A stretch of 64,000 nucleotides of DNA from an uncultured Prevotellaceae bacterium (GTDB lineage: Bacteria > Bacteroidota > Bacteroidia > Bacteroidales > Bacteroidaceae), in assembly GCA_902786565.1 (NCBI GenBank), contig CADACW010000014.1:1-64000 (forward strand), written 5' to 3'. Under the pieces are notes generated by a model. The model ran no database searches. It saw only the letters and a program-made list of their open reading frames with translations, and was not told the DNA's origin. A program made the position numbers and the translations under genes. Below are positions 36,412 to 45,241 of the stretch, piece by piece. Within the stretch, counting starts at the first letter, position 1; every line of letters begins with the position of its first letter.

Positions 36412-37938
36412 ATGACAGGAAACAAATATCATATCGCAGCCTTGGCAAAGCACATCGTACTGGGCCTTTTGCTGATTTATACAGCCACAGCAACTGCCCA
36501 GGGGCCCAACAATTCCGGCAAATACTACCGGACTGCTAACGGCAAAAATGGGCAAAGCCTGAAGACAGCCCTCTTCCATATCATCAGGAATCCCAAGGTG
36601 GTGGGCTATGGCGGGCTGAAAGAGGCCTACTGTCTGACCGACGTGCGCCCCGACGGATATCTGCGCGACTGGTACTCCAACGCCTCACAGTATGTGCCGG
36701 GCAGCAACATGTCGTCGGGCCAGAAGGAAGAGGGTCTGGGCTACAACCGCGAGCACTTGCTGCCACAGAGTTGGTTTGGCAAGGCTGTCGACCCTATGTA
36801 CTCCGACATTATGCATGTGGTGCCATCGGATGCCAAGCTCAACTCTACACGCAACGACAACCCCTTTGGCGAGGTGACCACCAATGCTTCGCAGGTGAAC
36901 AGTTCGAAAAACGACTATAGCCGCTGGGGTGCCCCCAACAGCGACCTGGGCGTACCGGCGGGGCTGACAAAGGTGTTTGAGCCCAACGATGAGCTGAAGG
37001 GCGACATTGCCCGCATCTATTTCTATATGCTCACCTGCTACGAAGACACCATCAACTCATGGCCTTGGCGCGAAAGCCGCACAGCCACCTATGTCTTCGA
37101 CGAGGAGGGCACACCCTACGAGCCATTGCAGCCATGGGTGATGACTATGCTGATGCGATGGAGCGAGCAGGACCCCGTAGACAGTCTTGAACTGGCCCGC
37201 AATGAGGCGGTCTTCCGTGTGCAGGGCAACCGCAATCCCTACGTGGACTATCCTGGACTGGAGCAGTATGTATGGGGTGAACGGCGCGACTCCGTCTTCG
37301 TCTACGGTGAAGATGATGGTGAAGAGGACGACACGTTCAAGTCGACCGTTACGATTGCCCTTAACAGTGCCTTCTTCGGCGGAGAGTGGACCGGCGTGAG
37401 GCCCGCCAAGTCGTCAAGCGTTGTGCGTGGCGAGAAGGACGGCATCACCGTGGAGTTTGCCTTGGGCAACGGCGGTCGAAACATGTATTTAGGCAAAGAC
37501 CACATACGCCTCTACCAGAAGAACCTGTTGGCCATCTCGGCCGTCGGTGCCAAGCTGGAGGACATCACCTTCAACGTGGCAAAGAACGACAGCAACAGGG
37601 TGTTCATGGTCGCCGACGACGTGCTGGATGGCTACCACTGGCAGGGCGATACGACTGAAGTGACCTTCCACTTGGACGACGGCAAGGGTGCGCTGCATGT
37701 GAAGAGCCTCACCCTGCACCTGTCTGAGATTATCGCTGAGCAGGAGATTGCTGACCGGAACGACGTGAACGGCGACGGAACGGTAGATGTGGCCGACATC
37801 TTTGCCATCATCAGAATCATCCGCGATAATGCCTTCGACACCAAGGCCGACGTCAATGGTGACGGCACAGTGGACTTTGCCGACATAGCCATCGTCATCA
37901 ACTCAAAAGGAGAAAAAAAACATCCAAACGAAGAATAA
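36412..37938 (+). CDS. Secreted endonuclease I family protein with dockerin-like tail (first copy)
   Basis: 508 residues from MTGNKYHIAALAKH; signal segment to ATATAQG. The endonuclease I domain (about 30-280) holds YNREHLLPQSWF with the HNH-type His and the metal-binding Asn region (SDIMHVVPSDAKLNSTRNDNPFG), and KGDIARIYFYMLTCYED. A beta domain follows (about 300-440), then two EF-hand-like dockerin repeats (DVNGDGTVDVADIFAII and DVNGDGTVDFADIAIVI). It would degrade extracellular DNA or RNA non-specifically; the calcium-binding tail is common in Prevotella exported proteins. First gene of a three-gene unit, 18 bp before its paralogue. Confidence 0.9.
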   Translation: MTGNKYHIAALAKHIVLGLLLIYTATATAQGPNNSGKYYRTANGKNGQSLKTALFHIIRNPKVVGYGGLKEAYCLTDVRPDGYLRDWYSNASQYVPGSNMSSGQKEEGLGYNREHLLPQSWFGKAVDPMYSDIMHVVPSDAKLNSTRNDNPFGEVTTNASQVNSSKNDYSRWGAPNSDLGVPAGLTKVFEPNDELKGDIARIYFYMLTCYEDTINSWPWRESRTATYVFDEEGTPYEPLQPWVMTMLMRWSEQDPVDSLELARNEAVFRVQGNRNPYVDYPGLEQYVWGERRDSVFVYGEDDGEEDDTFKSTVTIALNSAFFGGEWTGVRPAKSSSVVRGEKDGITVEFALGNGGRNMYLGKDHIRLYQKNLLAISAVGAKLEDITFNVAKNDSNRVFMVADDVLDGYHWQGDTTEVTFHLDDGKGALHVKSLTLHLSEIIAEQEIADRNDVNGDGTVDVADIFAIIRIIRDNAFDTKADVNGDGTVDFADIAIVINSKGEKKHPNEE

Positions 37939-37956
37939 CATAAAAAGACTGCTGTC

Positions 37957-39642
37957 ATGAAAAAGAAAGCACTTCTTACCCTCTGCCTCACACTGGCCAC
38001 TCTGAGCATTCACGCCCAAGGGCCTAACGGCAGCAAGACATACTATCAACTTGCCGACGGCAAGCGGGGTGCGGCGTTGAAGACCATCTTGCACACCATT
38101 ATATCGAAAAAGAAAAATTCGCCCAGCTACGACGATTTATTAGAGTTGTACGAGAAAACCGACACCCGTCCCGACGGCTATGTGCGCGACTGGTATTCGA
38201 ACATCACCCATTTCACTCACATCAAAGACAAAGCCGGCACCTACAAGAAAGAGGGCGACGTCTACAACCGCGAGCACACCGTGCCGCAGAGTTGGGGATC
38301 GCCCAAGTCAGACATTATGCACGTGGTGCCCACCGACGGCTACGTGAACAACCGCCGCAGCAACTACCCATTCGGTGAAGTGGGTACCGTCACCTATAGC
38401 TCGGCCAATGGCTACAGCAAGTTGGGCACGTGCAAGACGCCGGGCTATAGCGGCACCGTGTTTGAGCCTAACGACGAGGTGAAGGGCGACATTGCCCGCA
38501 TCTACTTCTATATGGCCACCTGCTATGAAGGCACTTGCCACACTTGGGGCAACAAAGTGTTTACAGGCACGGCATACCAGCCTATGGCCCAGTGGGCTTT
38601 CGACATGATGCTGCGCTGGTCAAAACTCGACCCCGTAGACGATGTGGAGATAGCCCGCAACAACGCCATCTACCAAGACAACGTGCAAGGCAACCGCAAC
38701 CCATTTGTTGACTATCCCGGCCTGGAAGACTATATCTGGGGCGACAAGAAGGAGGTCTACTTCAGCTACGACCATTACGACAGCGGTGATGTGGACATTG
38801 TCGAGCGTGTGGCCCAGCCTGTATTCTCGCCTGCAGGCGGCACCTACACCGACAGCGTCGAGGTGACCATCACCACCGCCACCGCGGGTGCCACTATCTA
38901 CTACACGGTCGACGGCACCGATGCCACTACCAACAGCCTGCTCTACAAGGCTCCCGTGAAACTGAAAGCCAACACCACGCTGAAGGCCATTGCCGTAAAT
39001 GACACGCTGAAAGCCAGCTATCAAGCCACCGCCAACTATATCATCAAGGAGAGTGGTGGCGTGGTGACGCCCACCGATGCCACCATAGCCCTGAACAACA
39101 CGCTCTTCGGCACCAACTATACCGGCAGCATCAGCGACAAAAACGACCTGACAGGCACATCAAACGGCATCACAGTGGTCTACTCGCTGGGAAGTGGTGC
39201 CAACCGCTACTGCAACAACAGCCAAATCCGTATTTATCAGGGCAACCAGTTGACGTTCAGCATCGAGGAGGGCAACCTCACCAGGCTGGAGTTCACCGTG
39301 CCGCAGAACAAGGACAAGACACTGCAGGCCGACAATGGCACCGTGACCACCTATGTCTGGGAGGGCAATGCACCCAGCGTGACATTCAGCGTCAATTCGG
39401 GCAGCGGCCACTTGCAGCTGTCGAGCGTCAAGGCCACAGTGGCTGTTGAGGGGCCTGCACCAGCCCCAAAGGGCGACGTGAACGGCGACAACACGGTGGA
39501 CGTGGCCGATATTGCAGCCATCATCTCCTATATGGCTGGCCTTTATGGCAGCGTCGAACAGCAACAAGCCGACGTGAACAACGACAAGAAGGTCGACGTG
39601 GCCGACATTGCAACGGTTATCAGCATTATGGCCGGCCGATAA
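37957..39642 (+). CDS. Secreted endonuclease I family protein with chitobiase-like and dockerin-like domains (second copy)
   Basis: 561 residues. Signal peptide MKKKALLTLCLTLATLSIHA; endonuclease I domain (about 22-265) with YNREHTVPQSWG, SDIMHVVPTDGYVNNRRSNY and KGDIARIYFYMATCYE. Next a CHB_HEX_C-type beta domain (about 285-355: PVFSPAGGTYTDSVEVTI, YYTVDGTDATTNS), a beta domain matching the first copy, and dockerin repeats (DVNGDNTVDVADIAAIISYM and DVNNDKKVDVADIATVISIM). A tandem duplicate of the previous gene that has gained a domain. It ends 6 bp before the helix-hairpin-helix gene. Confidence 0.9.
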   Translation: MKKKALLTLCLTLATLSIHAQGPNGSKTYYQLADGKRGAALKTILHTIISKKKNSPSYDDLLELYEKTDTRPDGYVRDWYSNITHFTHIKDKAGTYKKEGDVYNREHTVPQSWGSPKSDIMHVVPTDGYVNNRRSNYPFGEVGTVTYSSANGYSKLGTCKTPGYSGTVFEPNDEVKGDIARIYFYMATCYEGTCHTWGNKVFTGTAYQPMAQWAFDMMLRWSKLDPVDDVEIARNNAIYQDNVQGNRNPFVDYPGLEDYIWGDKKEVYFSYDHYDSGDVDIVERVAQPVFSPAGGTYTDSVEVTITTATAGATIYYTVDGTDATTNSLLYKAPVKLKANTTLKAIAVNDTLKASYQATANYIIKESGGVVTPTDATIALNNTLFGTNYTGSISDKNDLTGTSNGITVVYSLGSGANRYCNNSQIRIYQGNQLTFSIEEGNLTRLEFTVPQNKDKTLQADNGTVTTYVWEGNAPSVTFSVNSGSGHLQLSSVKATVAVEGPAPAPKGDVNGDNTVDVADIAAIISYMAGLYGSVEQQQADVNNDKKVDVADIATVISIMAGR

Positions 39643-39648
39643 CAGCTG

Positions 39649-40593
39649 ATGCTGCGCACTATGAAATGGGGCATCGACAAGTATTTCTACTATCCCAAAC
39701 GCGACCGTCAGGTGCTGCTGGTGCTAATTACGCTGGCAGCTATGACGTTGCTCGTCATCTACTTTGCCGGAGACCCCTCCGACATCAAGGCAGCAGACGG
39801 TGCCGGCACAACGGCGGCGGCTGACAGTATGGCCAGCAAAGCCGGCCAGCCGGCTGAAAGCCTGACTGCCAGGGAAGTGCATTTGGAGCCTTTCGACCCC
39901 AACACAGCCGACACGGCCCAACTGCTTCGGCTGGGGCTGGCAAAGTGGCAAGTGGCCAACATCGTGAAATACCGTTCACGCGGTGGAGTATACACCTCGA
40001 AGGAAGACTTTGCCCAACTCTACCGACTCACGGTGAAGCAGTTTCGTCAGCTGGAGCCCTACATCCGCATTGCCCCCGAATTTAGGCCTGCCTCCACCCT
40101 TTATGCCAGAAACAGGCACACCACGCCCTACCCCACCTCGGCATTGAAGGCCGAAAGAGACTCCTTCCACCGCGCCTATGTGAAACAGGAGAAACTGAAC
40201 GCAGGGGAGACCGTAGACCTGAATGCTCTAGACACCACCGTCTACAAGAAAGTGCCGGGCATAGGCAGCTATTATTCGCGCAAGATTGTGGAGTACGGGC
40301 GGCGGCTGGGCGGCTACGTCAGCACGGACCAATTGGACGAGATTGACCATTTCCCCACCGAGACAAAGGTGTACTTCGACGTGAAGCCTACCGCCATCGC
40401 GCTCATCCGCATCAACCACTACCCCCTTGACGAACTGCGCCACCACCCGTACATTAATTATATGCAGGCAAGGGCCATCATAGAATACCGCCGAGAGCAC
40501 GGGCGGATAGACGACCTTTCGGTGCTGCGACTGCTCGACGAGTTCCGCGAAAGTGACCTTCAGCGCCTGCAACCCTACGTGAGTTATGATTGA
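39649..40593 (+). CDS. Membrane-anchored triple helix-hairpin-helix (ComEA-like) protein
   Basis: 314 residues. One N-terminal membrane helix (about 21-40: VLLVLITLAAMTLLVIYFAG), then three ComEA-type HhH units: FDPNTADTAQLLRLGLAKWQ, DLNALDTTVYKKVPGIGSYY, and YPLDELRHHPYINYMQARAI. Extracytoplasmic HhH domains of this kind bind double-stranded DNA, as ComEA does in transformation. Placement 6 bp after two secreted nucleases suggests the unit handles external DNA, either as nutrient or for uptake; this link is inference. Start may be 39649 or the ATG at 39661. Confidence 0.85.
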   Translation: MLRTMKWGIDKYFYYPKRDRQVLLVLITLAAMTLLVIYFAGDPSDIKAADGAGTTAAADSMASKAGQPAESLTAREVHLEPFDPNTADTAQLLRLGLAKWQVANIVKYRSRGGVYTSKEDFAQLYRLTVKQFRQLEPYIRIAPEFRPASTLYARNRHTTPYPTSALKAERDSFHRAYVKQEKLNAGETVDLNALDTTVYKKVPGIGSYYSRKIVEYGRRLGGYVSTDQLDEIDHFPTETKVYFDVKPTAIALIRINHYPLDELRHHPYINYMQARAIIEYRREHGRIDDLSVLRLLDEFRESDLQRLQPYVSYD

Positions 40594-40651
40594 GCAGATG
40601 AAAAATCATTAATTTTTTCCTGTTCTATGCCTCCATTTCATATTTATTTCG

Positions 40652-40659
40652 TACTTTTG
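40652..40659 (+). promoter_or_regulatory. Promoter of the LysM/PBP-barrel-permease unit
   Basis: TACTTTTG followed by CAGCC, about 24 nt before the ATG at 40683. Confidence 0.7.
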
Positions 40660-40682
40660 CAGCCTTAAAACTCGAATAAGCA

Positions 40683-42014
40683 ATGAGAAGACTATCTACA
40701 TGTTTGCTTTTGCTGGCCGCCCTGCTCGTAGGGTCGCTGACAGCAGAGGCCCAGAGCTATGTGAGCCATAAGGTGAAGAAGAAGGAGACCATCTTCGGGA
40801 TAGCCCGCCAATACGGCATCAGCACTGAGCAGCTGACCAACGCCAACCCCGAAATGGAAAGCCCCGACTACAAGCTGAAGAAGGGCGACATCATCATGAT
40901 TCCCGTGGCAGACAAGGACGGACAGCCCGTCACCAACACCACCCCCAACGACATCCGTCGCCGCACCATCAGGCTGGGCGTCATGCTGCCCCTACACAAC
41001 ACCAACAACGACGGCCGCCGCATGGTGGAGTACTACCGTGGACTGCTGATGGCCTGCGACACATTGCGCCACGAAGGCATCTCGGTAGACGTAAGGGCCT
41101 GGAACACGCCTGAAGATGGCAACATCAATGCCATACTGCAGGACCCTGAGGCTGCCCGTTGCGACGTTATCGTGGGCCCGCTTTACTCCAAGCAGATGGC
41201 CGCCCTCTCCAACTTTGTCGAGCAGAACAACATCCTGCTCTTCATCCCCTTCTCCATCACAGCCCCCGAACTCTACACCAACCGCAACATCTTCCAGGTG
41301 TACCAGCCTGTCAACGAACTGACGGAGAACACGGCCCGCCGTTGCGCCGAATGGTTCAAGGACTTTCACCCCGTCATCATCGACTGCGGCGACAGCAGCA
41401 GCACCAAGGGCAGCTTTACGGCCACCTACCGCCGCCACCTGGAGGTGTTGGACATCAAGTACAACCTGACCAGCCTGAAGTCGACCGAGGAGAACTTTGC
41501 CCACGCCTTCGTGCTGGACAAGCCCAATCTGGTCATTCTCAACACGGCCCGCTCGCCCGAACTGCTGTCGGTCTTTGCACGGCTGAAGGCTCTGGCCAAC
41601 GTCAATCCCACCATGCGCATCTCGATGTTCGGCTATACGGAGTGGATGATGTACTTGCAGCACCAGCAGGAGAACTTCCACCGCTTCAACGTCTACATTC
41701 CCGCCCCCTACTTCACCAATACGGAGTCGACCCTTGCCAGTCAGTTGCAGCAGCGCTACGTGAAGAATTTCCATCAGGACATGATGCCGTCGCTGCCCCG
41801 CTTCGCCTACACCGGCTACGACCACGCCGTCTTTATGCTGCGCGGCCTGCACAAGTATGGCAAGACCTTCGACGGTGCCGCCGGCCGATTCGGCTACCAG
41901 CCCGTTCAGACACCGCTGAAGTTTGAGCGCATTGGCAACGGCGGTCTGCAGAACCGCTCGTTCATGTTCATCCACTACAAGCCCGACGGAACGGCTGAGA
42001 CCATCAACTATTAA
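40683..42014 (+). CDS. LysM domain plus periplasmic-binding-protein-like domain
   Basis: 443 residues. Signal peptide ending near AEAQS; a LysM domain at about 25-78 (SHKVKKKETIFGIARQYGIS ... LKKGDIIMIPV), then a type I periplasmic-binding fold (about 95-430: IRLGVMLPLHNTNNDGRRMV, CDVIVGPLYSKQMAAL, NILLFIPFSI). The fusion couples wall binding to a ligand-binding fold. No ABC permease is nearby, so a sensor or wall-enzyme activator role is as likely as transport. It forms a unit with the barrel protein (6 bp) and the AmpG-like permease (6 bp). Confidence 0.82.
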   Translation: MRRLSTCLLLLAALLVGSLTAEAQSYVSHKVKKKETIFGIARQYGISTEQLTNANPEMESPDYKLKKGDIIMIPVADKDGQPVTNTTPNDIRRRTIRLGVMLPLHNTNNDGRRMVEYYRGLLMACDTLRHEGISVDVRAWNTPEDGNINAILQDPEAARCDVIVGPLYSKQMAALSNFVEQNNILLFIPFSITAPELYTNRNIFQVYQPVNELTENTARRCAEWFKDFHPVIIDCGDSSSTKGSFTATYRRHLEVLDIKYNLTSLKSTEENFAHAFVLDKPNLVILNTARSPELLSVFARLKALANVNPTMRISMFGYTEWMMYLQHQQENFHRFNVYIPAPYFTNTESTLASQLQQRYVKNFHQDMMPSLPRFAYTGYDHAVFMLRGLHKYGKTFDGAAGRFGYQPVQTPLKFERIGNGGLQNRSFMFIHYKPDGTAETINY

Positions 42015-42020
42015 TAAAAG

Positions 42021-42854
42021 GTGAACGATATGTCAACTCCTTTTGCGAGCAACCACACGATGAGGCAATCGATGGGCGGGCCAACTGCCCTCGCTTGCCT
42101 CTTCGCGTTTCTCTTCGCCTTGCCGCCACTCACCGCCAGCGCCCAAGTTGGCGAGCACCGCAGCGAGCTGTCGGTAGGCGTCAGTGCCGGCTATATGATG
42201 AGCAGCGTCGACTTTGTGCCCGTAGTGCCACAGAAGTTCAACACCGGCAAGACGGCTGGCCTCACCGTGCGCTACACCTCCGAGAAATACTTCAAGAGCA
42301 TTTGTGCCATCGTGGGCGAACTCAACTTTGCCCAGATAGGCTGGAAGGAGAACATCCTCGACCGTGACGACATTCCCGTGGTCAATGCCGAGACTGGCCT
42401 GCCTGAGGAATACCAGCGCGACATGACCTACATCCAGCTGCCCGTCTTTGCCCGTCTGGGCTGGGGGCGCGAGCGCAAGGGCATCCAGTTCTTTGTACAG
42501 GCCGGACCGCAACTGGGCTGGTATCTCAGCGACAAGGTCAAGATGAACTTCGACTGGGAGCACCGCACCCCCTCCTACACTGACGGCACAGGCCGCATAT
42601 CGCCTGTGGTGGCACAAGACACCATGTCCATATCCAACAAGCTGGACTACGGCATCGCTGCGGGTGGCGGACTTGAGCTGTCCATCCCCCACTTGGGCCA
42701 CTTCATTGTGGAGGGGCGCTACTATTTTGGACTGGGCAACATCTTCCCAAACTCCAAGCGTGACTATTTCTCACGCTCCAACTTCAACAACATCACCATA
42801 AAGATGACCTATCTCTTCGACATTGCACTTACGAAGAACTCTAAAATCAAATAA
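42021..42854 (+). CDS. PorT-like outer-membrane beta-barrel protein
   Basis: 277 residues from GTG 42021 (or ATG 42030 or a later Met). Signal peptide ending at TASAQVG; then alternating amphipathic strands typical of the small Bacteroidetes barrel family: LSVGVSAGYMMSSVDFVP, TAGLTVRYTSEKYFKSICAI, YIQLPVFARLGWGRERKGIQ, FIVEGRYYFGLGNIF. It ends in a strand with aromatic residues (ITIKMTYLFDIAL). Function unknown; it lies in a unit with the LysM/PBP protein and the AmpG-like permease. Confidence 0.75.
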   Translation: MNDMSTPFASNHTMRQSMGGPTALACLFAFLFALPPLTASAQVGEHRSELSVGVSAGYMMSSVDFVPVVPQKFNTGKTAGLTVRYTSEKYFKSICAIVGELNFAQIGWKENILDRDDIPVVNAETGLPEEYQRDMTYIQLPVFARLGWGRERKGIQFFVQAGPQLGWYLSDKVKMNFDWEHRTPSYTDGTGRISPVVAQDTMSISNKLDYGIAAGGGLELSIPHLGHFIVEGRYYFGLGNIFPNSKRDYFSRSNFNNITIKMTYLFDIALTKNSKIK

Positions 42855-42860
42855 CACAAA

Positions 42861-44129
42861 ATGCAACAGCAACGCAATCCCTGGTGGTGGATTCCCACTC
42901 TCTATGTTTCTGAAGGCCTGCCAAACGTCATAGTGATGACGGTGGCAGTTGTCTTGTATATGCAAATGGGGCTGACCGACAGCCAGATTGGTCTCTACAC
43001 CTCATGGCTGGGCCTGCCCTGGGTCATCAAGTTCCTGTGGAGTCCCTTTATAGACATCTGCCGCACCAAGCGCTGGTGGGTGCTGACCATGCAGGTGTTG
43101 CTGGGCTCGTCGCTGGCCGGTGTCGCCTTCACGCTGCCCACTGATTTCTGGTTCCAGGGCACCCTCTTCTGCTTCTTCCTGATGGCATTCAGCAGTGCCA
43201 CCCACGACGTTGCTGCCGACGGCTACTATATGCTGGCCCTCACCGAGCACCAGCAGGCGTGGTTCGTAGGCATCCGCAACACGTTCTACCGCGTGGCCGT
43301 CATCTTCGGCAATGGCGTGCTCGTGCCTGTCGCCGGCCTGCTGCAGGACCTGTACCCCGGCCAGACGGCCTACACCTGGAGCCTGGTGTTCTTCGGTCTC
43401 GCCGGACTGTTCATCGCCATTTGGCTCTACCACCAGTATGCCATGCCCAAGGTTGAGCAGAGCGAAGCCACTACAGCAGACGAGAGACAGCCGTCGGTGG
43501 CCCAGGCGCTCATTTCCTTCTTCCGCAAGCTGCCCCCGCGTGAGATGCTTTTCGCGCTCCTCTTCCTGTTGTTCTACCGCTTTCCCGAAGCGCTGCTCAC
43601 CAAGATGAGCGCCACCTTCCTCATGCGCCCCGAAAGCGAGGGCGGACTGGGTCTCTCGCCCAAAGCCTTCGGACTGGCCAACGGCACCGTGGGTCTCATT
43701 GGGCTGCTCCTGGGTGGCATCGTGGGCGGATGGCTGGCCTCACGCGACGGTCTGAAGCGGTGGCTCTGGCCTATGGTCTGCGCCATCACCCTGCCCGACA
43801 TCGTCTATGTGCTGATGAGCTATATGATGCCCAGCAACCTGTTCTTCATCAGCAGCTGCCTCTTCATCGAGCAGTTCGGCTACGGCCTGGGCTTCACGGC
43901 GCTCACCCTCTATATGCTCTACTTCTCGCAGGGACCCTACAAGACGTCGCACTATGCCATCTGCACCGCCCTGAGCTATCTGGGCCTGATGCTCCCCGGC
44001 ATGCTCTCCGGCTATCTGAAGGATGCCGTGGGCTACCGCACGTTCTTCATCATCGTCATGGCCCTCTGCGTCATCACCTTCGTAGTGGCCGCCCTCATCA
44101 AGATTGACCCGAAGTTCGGCAAGCGATAG
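42861..44129 (+). CDS. AmpG-like muropeptide permease (MFS)
   Basis: 422 residues, twelve membrane helices. The start NPWWWIPTLYVSEGLPNVIV and the motif SPFIDICRTKRWWVLTMQ, then SSATHDVAADGYYM, match AmpG-family transporters that bring anhydro-muropeptides into the cytoplasm for wall recycling. The substrate is inferred from family, and the neighbouring LysM protein supports a peptidoglycan link. The stop is followed by 120 bp and then palindromic array copy 4. Confidence 0.82.
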   Translation: MQQQRNPWWWIPTLYVSEGLPNVIVMTVAVVLYMQMGLTDSQIGLYTSWLGLPWVIKFLWSPFIDICRTKRWWVLTMQVLLGSSLAGVAFTLPTDFWFQGTLFCFFLMAFSSATHDVAADGYYMLALTEHQQAWFVGIRNTFYRVAVIFGNGVLVPVAGLLQDLYPGQTAYTWSLVFFGLAGLFIAIWLYHQYAMPKVEQSEATTADERQPSVAQALISFFRKLPPREMLFALLFLLFYRFPEALLTKMSATFLMRPESEGGLGLSPKAFGLANGTVGLIGLLLGGIVGGWLASRDGLKRWLWPMVCAITLPDIVYVLMSYMMPSNLFFISSCLFIEQFGYGLGFTALTLYMLYFSQGPYKTSHYAICTALSYLGLMLPGMLSGYLKDAVGYRTFFIIVMALCVITFVVAALIKIDPKFGKR

Positions 44130-44439
44130 CCGCAATTAGGAGCCATAAGACATCTAACTTGAGGTAATCAAAGGCTTGCAGGCTTTCTCTGCAAGCAAGG
44201 CACCAACCAAAAATATTTTACATTCTTGAGAGGTGGCCAAAGCAGACTTAGAGATAAGTGCCACTTATCTCGGAGATAAGTGCCTTTTATCTCGGAGATA
44301 AGTGGCACTTATCTCTGAGGGGGGGTATTTGGGCTATTTCTGAAAAACAGACAAAAATTACACTCCAAAGGAGCACGAGCAAGAACAATCGTCTACACTC
44401 CTGAACTCTTGCACATGACCTTGTCGGGGTGGTTCCCTG
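44130..44439. other. Convergent spacer
   Basis: 310 bases holding palindromic array copy 4 (44251-44358). The flanks show nothing else that I can interpret. Confidence 0.6.
44251..44358. repeat. Palindromic triple-unit array, copy 4, with tail
   Basis: Units at 44251-44271, 44273-44293 and 44295-44315 with cores GTGCCAC, GTGCCTT and GTGGCAC, single G between. Units 1 and 3 are reverse complements, giving near-perfect 18-bp outer arms. The tail TGAGGGGGGGTATTTGGG and then AAAACAGACAAAAAT follows. Confidence 0.92.
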
Positions 44440-45216
44440 CTATTTGGAAAGGAGCATATTAGCCTGCTGGAGCGTCTCCGGCTTGCCCACGTCGAGCACC
44501 TGGAGGTCGGTCTTGACAAGTCCGACGATGCGGGCGCGATGGCAAACGCTGAGATAGAAGTCGATGATGGAGAAGCGGTCGGGGAAACGGTCCATCAACG
44601 GGAACAGGCGAGGCGAGAAGCTGTGGATGCCACTAAAGGCGAAGGCAAACAACTGGTGCTCAGGCTCGGTAGTGACGCTACAGTCATCGCCAATGGTGAC
44701 GGTGGCGGTGCGCAGCCAGGGATAGGGACTCTTCACCTCGCCCGTCTCCACATTGGTCCATCCCATCAGGCGCATGGCATTGTCGAAGAGCAGATAGCGC
44801 TTGGTCTTCCGCCGGCTGACCAGCAGGACGGCATCCTCTTCGGGCAGATGCTGGCGGGAAAACCAGTCGTAGTCCACGTTGTCGAGAATGTCCACATTGT
44901 GTATCAGAATGGGGACATCGGGCAGGAACAGCGGTGCAGCATGCTTCAGCGCCCCACCCGTCTCAAGGAGTTGCTCGGTCTCGTCGCTCACCTTGACCAT
45001 CGAGGCATAGCCGCAGATGTCAAGATGACTGCGCAACTGCTGGGCGAAGTGGTGGACGTTGACCACGAAATGGTCGTAGTCGGCAGCAAGGAGCCGTTCC
45101 ACAACAATGTCTATGAGTGGTTTGCCGTTCACCTTGACCAGCGCCTTTGGCATAGTGTCGGTGAGCGGGCGTAGGCGGGTGCCAAGCCCCGCGGCAAGAA
45201 TCATGGCCTGCTTCAT
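44440..45216 (-). CDS. Sugar-1-phosphate nucleotidyltransferase (MurU/HddC type)
   Basis: 258 residues. Nucleotide-binding start AMILAAGLGTRLRPLTDTMP with KALVKVNGKPLIDI; ETGGALKHAAPLF; metal-binding HNVDILDNVDY. Size and motifs fit the small pyrophosphorylases that make UDP-MurNAc (MurU) or GDP-heptose. With the AmpG-like permease 300 bp away a wall-recycling role is attractive but unproven. Downstream of the WecB-like gene by 25 bp, a spacer made of three heptads. Confidence 0.85.
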   Translation of the reverse strand: MKQAMILAAGLGTRLRPLTDTMPKALVKVNGKPLIDIVVERLLAADYDHFVVNVHHFAQQLRSHLDICGYASMVKVSDETEQLLETGGALKHAAPLFLPDVPILIHNVDILDNVDYDWFSRQHLPEEDAVLLVSRRKTKRYLLFDNAMRLMGWTNVETGEVKSPYPWLRTATVTIGDDCSVTTEPEHQLFAFAFSGIHSFSPRLFPLMDRFPDRFSIIDFYLSVCHRARIVGLVKTDLQVLDVGKPETLQQANMLLSK

Positions 45217-45237
45217 AAAGTGAAGAGTGAAAAGTGA
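45217..45237. repeat. Heptad repeat array, 3 units, filling an operon spacer
   Basis: AAAGTGA, AGAGTGA, AAAGTGA. It occupies nearly all of the 25-bp gap between the WecB-like gene and the nucleotidyltransferase start codon. Confidence 0.7.
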
Positions 45238-45241
45238 TAAT

